Shown: one piece after another, positions 1 to 3,600 of the stretch
How the letters are laid out: each line of letters opens with the position of its first letter
How positions within the stretch are numbered: the first letter of the stretch is position 1
Source: JBOGJG01 sp050747825
GTDB lineage: Bacteria > Acidobacteriota > UBA6911 > RPQK01 > JBOGJG01
Direction of reading: 5' to 3'
Length of the DNA stretch: 8,766 bases
Assembly (NCBI GenBank): GCA_050747825.1
Contig: JBOGJG010000405.1
Location: 1 to 8,766, forward strand
The notes under the pieces: model-generated
Database searches by the model: none
The model's input: only the letters and a program-made list of their open reading frames with translations
Told to the model about the DNA's origin: nothing
Made by a program: the position numbers and the translations under genes

Positions 1-126
1 GGCGACAATGTGGCCGTGACGGTGGAGTTGATTACCCCGATTGCCCTGGAACAGGGACTGCGCTTTGCCATCCGGGAAGGCGGACGCACCGTGGGCGCCG
101 GGGCCATAACCGAGGTTATTGAATAA
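1..126 (+). CDS. tuf: Elongation factor Tu, C-terminal fragment (5' end outside window)
   Basis: EF-Tu is the GTPase that delivers aminoacyl-tRNA to the ribosomal A site in the cytoplasm. Only the last 41 residues are present. They read in frame from base 1 to a TAA stop, beginning GDNVAVTVELITPIALEQGL and ending in the run RFAIREGGRTVGAGAITEVI plus a final Glu. This is the beta-barrel domain 3 ending that is nearly invariant in bacterial EF-Tu; the RFAIREGGRTVGAG segment is diagnostic. The GTPase domain is upstream of the window. The rpmG start codon follows after 3 nt, so the two genes are almost certainly co-transcribed. Identification is secure. Whether the genome has a second tuf copy cannot be judged here. 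Confidence 0.97.
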   Translation, partial: GDNVAVTVELITPIALEQGLRFAIREGGRTVGAGAITEVIE

Positions 127-129
127 AGT

Positions 130-279
130 ATGCAGGAGAACATCACGCTTCAGTGCACGGAGTGTAAGCGAAAGAATTATACTTCGACTAAGAATAAGAA
201 GAACGTGACGGAGCGCCTCGAGCTGAAAAAATATTGCCGGTGGTGCCGCCACCATACCCCTCATCGGGAGATTAAATAG
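130..279 (+). CDS. rpmG: 50S ribosomal protein L33 (bL33), zinc-ribbon type
   Basis: L33 is a small protein of the large ribosomal subunit located near the E site. The 49-residue product matches the usual 49-55 aa length. It contains two Cys pairs, C9-x2-C12 and C36-x2-C39, the zinc-ribbon (C+) form of the protein, together with the typical basic core (NYTSTKNKKN at 16-25, then TERLELKKYC). The ATG lies 3 nt after the tuf stop codon with no separate Shine-Dalgarno spacer, which suggests translational coupling to tuf. The gene is too short to stand out in ORF scans but is unambiguous. Position between tuf and trnW-secE matches the conserved order in many bacteria. The Cys-containing form implies zinc dependence; many zinc-regulated genomes keep a Cys-free paralogue elsewhere, which cannot be assessed here. 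Confidence 0.95.
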   Translation: MQENITLQCTECKRKNYTSTKNKKNVTERLELKKYCRWCRHHTPHREIK

Positions 280-293
280 CGGTTTTCCAACGC

Positions 294-370
294 AGGCCAG
301 TAGCTCCAATTGGTAGAGCGCCGGTCTCCAAAACCGGATGTTGGGGGTTCGAGTCCCTCCTGGCCTGCCA
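294..370 (+). tRNA. trnW: tRNA-Trp (anticodon CCA), 3' CCA encoded
   Basis: A full cloverleaf can be drawn by hand. The acceptor stem pairs 294-300 with 360-366 in 7 Watson-Crick pairs, followed by discriminator G367 and genome-encoded CCA at 368-370. The D arm is GCTC (303-306) with GAGC (316-319). The anticodon stem CCGGT (321-325) pairs with ACCGG (333-337) around the loop CTCCAAA, giving anticodon CCA at 328-330, which reads UGG (Trp). The T stem is 343-347 with 355-359 (one G-U pair) around loop TTCGAGT. The discriminator G is the bacterial Trp identity base. The gene sits between rpmG and secE, 15 nt before the secE start, so it must be excised from the polycistronic transcript by RNase P and a 3' endonuclease or trimming activity. 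Confidence 0.97.
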
Positions 371-385
371 AACCGAAGAAACCAT

Positions 386-601
386 ATGCTGGAAAGAGTC
401 AAGGAAGCTCCGAAAAATCTGGTCTCCTTTTACGGTGACGTAAAATCGGAGCTGAAGAAAGTATCCTGGCCCAGTAAGAAAGAAGTCTACGGCACGACGG
501 TGATCGTGATCGTCACCGTTTTCTTTTTCGGCTTTTACCTTTTCCTGGTCGATCTCGTGCTCCAGTATCTGGTGAATTCGGTTTTCAGGTATTTCCAATG
601 A
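386..601 (+). CDS. secE: Preprotein translocase subunit SecE
   Basis: SecE is the essential small subunit of the SecYEG protein-conducting channel in the inner membrane; it clamps SecY. The 71-residue product is the short, single-span form found in most bacteria (E. coli has three spans). Residues 22-34 (ELKKVSWPSKKEV) are the conserved amphipathic cytoplasmic helix signature, followed by one hydrophobic membrane segment at about 38-58 rich in V, I and F. I chose the ATG at 386. The frame stays open upstream to an ATG at 338, but that lies inside the tRNA-Trp gene and adds 16 residues unlike the family. A weak purine tract (GAAGAAA) lies a few bases upstream. The stop codon overlaps the nusG start by 4 nt (ATGA), a translational coupling arrangement common for secE-nusG. 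Confidence 0.95.
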   Translation: MLERVKEAPKNLVSFYGDVKSELKKVSWPSKKEVYGTTVIVIVTVFFFGFYLFLVDLVLQYLVNSVFRYFQ

Positions 602-1143
602 GCACGACCGCCGCAGACAAGAAATGGTACATCATCCACACTTACTCGGGCTTCGAGCGCAAAGTCGCGGAAAGCCTGATGAGCCGGGTTCAGGTGCATG
701 GACTTCAGGAGAAGATCGGCCAGATCCTGATCCCCACCGAAGATGTTGTGGAAATGAAAAGCGGGAGGAAAGTAGTCACTTCCAAGCTTTTCTTTCCGGG
801 GTACATCCTGGTGGAGATGGAAATGAATGATGAGACCTGGCATCTGGTGCGCGATACTCCCAAGGTGACAGGGTTTGTCAGCCAGGGCAATCAACCCACC
901 CCCCTGACCGACGAAGAGGTAAACGAAGTGGTCCATCGCGTTTCCACGGCAGGAGAGAAGCCGAAGCCCAAATTCGTCTTCGAAAAAGGCGAGACCGTCA
1001 AAATCATCGATGGTCCCTTCTCCAACTTTACCGGTCTGGTCGAGGATGTGAATCTGGAGCGGAGCACGGTCAAGGTGATGGTGACCATTTTTGGAAGGGC
1101 GACGCCCGTTGAGCTGGAATTTATCCAGGTGGAGAAGATTTAA
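598..1143 (+). CDS. nusG: Transcription termination/antitermination factor NusG
   Basis: NusG binds the RNA polymerase clamp helices through its N-terminal NGN domain, and S10 or Rho through its KOW domain, linking transcription to translation or termination. The 181-residue length is normal. The NGN domain begins with KKWYIIHTYSGFERKV (8-23), and the core motif FFPGYI lies at 65-70. The C-terminal KOW domain spans about 128-181, with the signature FEKGETVKIIDGPFSNFTG at 128-146. No extra domain is inserted. The start ATG overlaps the secE stop codon; no better start exists. The next gene, rplK, follows after 4 nt. The nusG-rplK adjacency is one of the most conserved gene neighbourhoods in bacteria and supports both calls. 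No specialised NusG-paralogue (RfaH/LoaP) features are seen. Confidence 0.97.
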   Translation: MSTTAADKKWYIIHTYSGFERKVAESLMSRVQVHGLQEKIGQILIPTEDVVEMKSGRKVVTSKLFFPGYILVEMEMNDETWHLVRDTPKVTGFVSQGNQPTPLTDEEVNEVVHRVSTAGEKPKPKFVFEKGETVKIIDGPFSNFTGLVEDVNLERSTVKVMVTIFGRATPVELEFIQVEKI

Positions 1144-1147
1144 ATCA

Positions 1148-1573
1148 ATGGCCAAGAAGATTATCGGACTGATCAAACTGCAGATTCCGGCCGCCAAGGC
1201 GACTCCGGCCCCCCCGGTGGGACCGGCCCTGGGACAGCACGGGGTTAACATCATGGACTTCTGTAAGGCCTTCAATGCCAAAACTCAGGCCCAGGAAGGA
1301 CTGATCATTCCAGTCGTTATTTCGGTTTATCAGGATCGCAGTTACAGCTTCATCACGAAAACACCGCCGGCGGCTGTGCTTTTGAAGCGAGCGGCTGGAA
1401 TCGCCAAAGGCTCGGCTGAGCCGAACAAAACCAAGGTCGCTCAGGTGACTATGAAGCAGGTCGAAGAGATCGCCAAGACGAAGCTCCCCGATTTGAACGC
1501 CAATGACATCGAGGCGGCCAAGCAGATCATCTTGGGCACGGCTCGGAGTATGGGCCTGGAGGTTAGAGAGTAG
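1148..1573 (+). CDS. rplK: 50S ribosomal protein L11 (uL11)
   Basis: L11 binds the GTPase-associated region of 23S rRNA with L10-(L12)n and mediates factor binding; it is also needed for RelA activation by the stalled ribosome. The 141-residue product has exactly the standard length. The N-terminal domain shows the conserved Pro-rich and switch segment PAPPVGPALGQHGVNIMDFC at 20-39. The C-terminal rRNA-binding domain ends with DIEAAKQIILGTARSMGLEV. The ATG at 1148 is preferred over an in-frame ATG at 1091: the family starts with MAKK, and the upstream one lies inside nusG and would add 19 atypical residues. The nearest Shine-Dalgarno-like sequence (GGTGGAG, 1128-1134) is inside nusG, 13 nt from the start. 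With a 4-nt gap to nusG, coupled translation is likely. Confidence 0.97.
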   Translation: MAKKIIGLIKLQIPAAKATPAPPVGPALGQHGVNIMDFCKAFNAKTQAQEGLIIPVVISVYQDRSYSFITKTPPAAVLLKRAAGIAKGSAEPNKTKVAQVTMKQVEEIAKTKLPDLNANDIEAAKQIILGTARSMGLEVRE

Positions 1574-1592
1574 TCGTTTAGGAAGGTGAACC

Positions 1593-2282
1593 ATGTCAGG
1601 AAAGAAATTTGAAGGGGCGCAGCAGAAAGTCGAGCAGCGCGAATACAACCTCGAGGATGCCGTCAGTTTAATGAAGGACCTTAAATTCGTTAAATTTGAC
1701 GAAACCGCCGAAATCGCGCTGCGTCTCGGAGTCGATCCCAAGCATGCCGATCAGATGGTGCGCGGTACCGTCGTCCTTCCAAATGGCCTGGGAAAGTCCG
1801 TCCGCATCTGTGTGATCGCTTCCGGTGAGAAGGTGAAGGAGGCGGAAGAGGCCGGCGCCGAGTTCTTCGGCGGCGAGGATATCGTGGCCAAAATTCAGGG
1901 CGGATGGATGGATTTCGACGCCATTGTGGCCACGCCCGATATGATGAAGTCCGTGGGTAAGCTGGGAAAGGTGCTCGGGCCTCGCGGACTGATGCCCAAT
2001 CCCAAAGCGGGTACGGTAACGTTTGACGTGGGCAAGGCCGTTCAGGAGATCAAGGCTGGTAAGGTCGAGTTTCGCGTTGATAAGAGCGGAATCATTCATG
2101 CTCCTTTCGGCAAGCTTTCCTTCAGCCCCGATAAGCTGGTTGAAAACGCCCGCAGCCTCATCGAAGCGGTCCTTCGCTCCAAACCCGCCGCCGCTAAGGG
2201 TAAATATGTCAGGAGTATTTCGGTCTCTTCGACCATGGGCCCAGGCATTAAGATCGATAGCAGTCAGGTGGAAGGCAAATAG
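1593..2282 (+). CDS. rplA: 50S ribosomal protein L1 (uL1)
   Basis: L1 forms the mobile stalk at the E site of the large subunit and helps release deacylated tRNA. In several bacteria it also represses its own rplKA mRNA. The 229-residue product is in the normal range (about 225-235 aa). The rRNA-binding signature KVLGPRGLMPNPKAGTV is at 126-142, and the C-terminal SISVSSTMGPGIKID segment is typical. The ATG at 1593 has a good Shine-Dalgarno sequence, GGAAGGTG at 1581-1588, 19 nt after rplK ends. rplJ starts 2 nt after the stop codon. There is no intergenic space before rplK or rplJ for a free-standing autogenous control leader, so any L1 or L10 operator would have to overlap coding sequence. 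Confidence 0.97.
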   Translation: MSGKKFEGAQQKVEQREYNLEDAVSLMKDLKFVKFDETAEIALRLGVDPKHADQMVRGTVVLPNGLGKSVRICVIASGEKVKEAEEAGAEFFGGEDIVAKIQGGWMDFDAIVATPDMMKSVGKLGKVLGPRGLMPNPKAGTVTFDVGKAVQEIKAGKVEFRVDKSGIIHAPFGKLSFSPDKLVENARSLIEAVLRSKPAAAKGKYVRSISVSSTMGPGIKIDSSQVEGK

Positions 2283-2284
2283 CG

Positions 2285-2803
2285 ATGACCAAAGCAGAAA
2301 AAGCTCAGGAAATTGAACAGTTACATCAGACTTTTCGGCACACTAAAAGCGTTTTGCTCATCAACTTCTCCGGCCTTGACGTGGCGGATGCCACCGAACT
2401 GAGGCGCAAAGTTGCTAAAGTCAAAAGCGGCTATCGTGTGGTCAAAAACACGCTGGCTTTGCGGGCGGCTGAGAATACGTCCCTCCAGCAATTGAGGGAG
2501 CATTTCGACGGGCCCACGGCAATCGCTTACACAGCCGAAGATCCCGTGGCTTTGGCCAAGGCCCTGACTGATTTCTTGAAGACTCGCCCCGAGATGGGTT
2601 TTAAGGCGGGAGTGCTGGATCAGGTAGCCTTGACATCCAAGCAGGTGGAAGACCTGGCGAGCATGCCCAGCCGTGAGGAGTTGCTCTCAAAACTCATTTA
2701 TTTGCTGAACTCCCCTCTGATCCGGCTGGCCGGCGCGCTGAAGTCGCCGCTCAGAGACATGGTGTCGGTGTTGGCCCAATGGGAGAAAGTGAAAAGCGAA
2801 TAA
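2285..2803 (+). CDS. rplJ: 50S ribosomal protein L10 (uL10)
   Basis: L10 anchors the L7/L12 dimers to the base of the ribosomal stalk. The 172-residue product matches the family length. The N-terminal rRNA-binding domain includes an early NFSGLDVADATELRRK stretch and the conserved YRVVKNTLALRAA segment. The C-terminal part, from about residue 130, is a long helix (EELLSKLIYLLNSPLIRLAG and onward) that carries the L12 binding sites. A helix of this length would suit two or three dimers, although the number cannot be fixed by eye. The ATG is 2 nt after the rplA stop codon, with the purine-rich end of rplA (AGGTGGAAGG) serving as a ribosome binding site. It is followed by rplL after 34 nt. Confidence 0.96.
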   Translation: MTKAEKAQEIEQLHQTFRHTKSVLLINFSGLDVADATELRRKVAKVKSGYRVVKNTLALRAAENTSLQQLREHFDGPTAIAYTAEDPVALAKALTDFLKTRPEMGFKAGVLDQVALTSKQVEDLASMPSREELLSKLIYLLNSPLIRLAGALKSPLRDMVSVLAQWEKVKSE

Positions 2804-2837
2804 CGAAATGATGAAATTCATCCGGAGGAATAAGTAA

Positions 2838-3230
2838 ATGGCTATTAGCAGACAAGACGTGCTGGGTTGGATCGCATCGGCTTCCATCCTGGAGATCAAC
2901 GAGCTCGTCAAAGAAATGGAAGAAAAGTTTGGTGTTAGCGCAGCCGCCATGGCGCCCGTAGCCATGGCCGGCGCACCGGCTGCGGCTGGCGCAGGAGCCG
3001 CTGCAGCGGCCGAAGAAAAGACCGAGTTTGAGGTGGTTTTGACCGCCGTCGGCGACAAGAAGATCAATGTCATTAAGGCTGTTCGTGAAGTCACCAGCCT
3101 CGGTTTGAAGGAAGCCAAGGATCTCGTTGAGGGCGCTCCCAAGACTGTAAAAGAGGCCGTCAGCAAGGAAGAGGCCGAGGGAATCAAGAAGAAGTTCCAG
3201 GAAGCCGGAGCCACGGTCGAGATAAAGTGA
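2838..3230 (+). CDS. rplL: 50S ribosomal protein L7/L12 (bL12)
   Basis: L7/L12 dimers form the flexible stalk that recruits EF-Tu, EF-G and IF2. The 130-residue product is at the upper end of the usual 118-130 aa. It has an N-terminal dimerisation domain (about 1-33), an Ala/Pro/Gly-rich hinge (about 34-60, with short blocks such as AAAGAGAAAAA), and a C-terminal factor-binding domain (about 62-130) with the conserved KINVIKAVREVTSLGLKEAK segment. The start has the strongest Shine-Dalgarno sequence of the ribosomal block (CGGAGGA, 2823-2829), fitting the need for several copies of L12 per ribosome. The TGA stop codon (3228-3230) falls inside the first 7-bp repeat unit of the palindrome that follows, so the repeat appears to contribute the gene's stop codon. 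Confidence 0.97.
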   Translation: MAISRQDVLGWIASASILEINELVKEMEEKFGVSAAAMAPVAMAGAPAAAGAGAAAAAEEKTEFEVVLTAVGDKKINVIKAVREVTSLGLKEAKDLVEGAPKTVKEAVSKEEAEGIKKKFQEAGATVEIK

Positions 3231-3356
3231 AGAGAAGTGAAGAGTGAAGAGTGAATAGTGAAGAGTGGAAGGGCGTGGTTCTTAATTGCGAACAATGTCG
3301 GCCCCTGTGAGTTCACTATTCACTATTCACTCTTCACTATTCACTCCTTTTCACTC
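3225..3356. repeat. Imperfect 45-bp inverted repeat of phased heptanucleotide units after rplL
   Basis: The left arm (3225-3269) is made of 7-bp units of the form xAGTGAA. The right arm (3312-3356) is made of their complement, TTCACTx. Both arms have the same build: one outer unit, a 3-nt interruption, then five units in register. Pairing base i with base 6581-i gives 39 Watson-Crick and 2 G-U pairs out of 45, including an uninterrupted 20-bp stretch (3243-3262 with 3319-3338). The 42-nt apical part (3270-3311) can add GGGC/GCCC (3271-3274 with 3301-3304) and a small ATTG-CGAA-CAAT hairpin (3285-3296). The left arm includes the rplL stop codon. As RNA this would be a long double-stranded hairpin, a plausible RNase III substrate or 3' stabiliser. 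It lacks its own U-tract, so it is not a canonical terminator. Related units recur at 3566-3579 and 7767-7822. Confidence 0.9.
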
Positions 3357-3360
3357 TTCC

Positions 3361-3390
3361 TTGCAACTGATAGAGAACCTGTGCTATCTT
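3361..3390 (+). promoter_or_regulatory. Candidate sigma-70-type promoter P1 (extended -10)
   Basis: TTGCAA (3361-3366, 4 of 6 matches to the -35 consensus) is followed after 18 bp by TATCTT (3385-3390, 4 of 6), which is preceded by TG-n (3382-3384), an extended -10 element. Initiation would be near 3397, giving a leader that runs straight into the terminator at 3431-3463 and then, on read-through, into rpoB. It begins 4 bp after the end of the rplL palindrome. The assignment is pattern-based only. A rpoB-proximal promoter is plausible because a strong terminator separates rpoB from the ribosomal protein genes. Confidence 0.4.
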
Positions 3391-3417
3391 GACTAACAGG
3401 TGGCAAAAAAGTAAACT
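3389..3417 (+). promoter_or_regulatory. Candidate sigma-70-type promoter P2 overlapping P1
   Basis: TTGACT (3389-3394, 5 of 6 matches to the -35 consensus) and TAAACT (3412-3417, 4 of 6 to the -10) are separated by the ideal 17 bp. Initiation would be at about 3424, only a few bases before the terminator stem. If real, most of its output would be a roughly 40-nt terminated RNA. Its -35 element overlaps the -10 of P1 by 2 bp, so the two sites could not be occupied together. It may be a chance match in AT-rich DNA. Confidence 0.35.
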
Positions 3418-3430
3418 TATTATTTTGCTG

Positions 3431-3463
3431 ATAAAGGGGGAGAAGTGTCCCCTTTATTTTTTT
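3431..3463 (+). terminator. Intrinsic terminator / attenuator between rplL and rpoB
   Basis: ATAAAGGGG (3431-3439) pairs perfectly with CCCCTTTAT (3449-3457) around a 9-nt loop; a further G-U pair (3440-3448) is possible. The stem runs directly into seven consecutive T residues (3457-3463), so this is a textbook Rho-independent terminator on the + strand. It lies about 200 nt after the rplL stop codon and 137 nt before rpoB. It either ends the ribosomal protein transcript, partially attenuates read-through into rpoB as described for the E. coli rplL-rpoB junction, or gates transcription from the candidate promoters just upstream. The sequence alone cannot give its efficiency. Confidence 0.88.
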
Positions 3464-3600
3464 GGGCCACAGTTTTGAACTTGGCAAGTGCTATTGCTTC
3501 TGCTCTCGCTGATCCTTTGTCTTCCTTGATTGTATCCAGAAGGGGGCCGTGTCTCTTGCCAGCAGTTAACTATTAACTACCTTACGGGGAGCTTTCAGGC
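3464..3600 (+). promoter_or_regulatory. rpoB 5' leader with heptad pair and ribosome binding site
   Basis: This 137-nt stretch between the terminator and rpoB has no coding potential that I can support and no convincing further promoter. It holds two exact tandem TTAACTA heptads (3566-3572 and 3573-3579), a one-base variant of the TTCACTA unit seen after rplL and rpoB. They are followed within 6 nt by the rpoB Shine-Dalgarno sequence GGGGAG (3586-3591), 9 nt before the ATG. A pyrimidine-rich segment (about 3491-3530) and a G-run (3542-3546) are present without a recognisable function. No riboswitch or upstream ORF is evident. Confidence 0.6.

Noticed and set aside
338..385. Upstream in-frame start for secE
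   Set aside because: The ATG at 338 is within the tRNA-Trp gene and would add residues not found in SecE; the ATG at 386 gives the normal protein.
1091..1147. Upstream in-frame start for rplK
   Set aside because: It lies inside nusG and adds 19 non-family residues before the canonical MAKK start.
535..1281. 248-codon open frame on the - strand across nusG and rplK
   Set aside because: It spans two well-supported + strand genes and resembles nothing known; typical antisense shadow.
2810..2822. Small palindrome GATGAAATTCATC between rplJ and rplL as an operator or terminator
   Set aside because: Only four usable stem pairs with a 5-nt loop and no T-run; too weak to call.
2687..3316. 209-codon open frame on the - strand across rplJ/rplL and the palindrome
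   Set aside because: Its N-terminal part is translation of the heptad repeat and the rest is antisense to rplL (Ala-rich hinge on the opposite strand).
3225..3356. CRISPR array
   Set aside because: Units are 7 bp, mostly contiguous, and inverted between the arms. There are no 20-40 bp repeats separated by unique spacers and no cas genes.
3475..3503. A third promoter after the terminator (TTGAAC with TATTGC nearby)
   Set aside because: The two hexamers are only 11 bp apart and no alternative -10 lies at 16-18 bp; not supportable.
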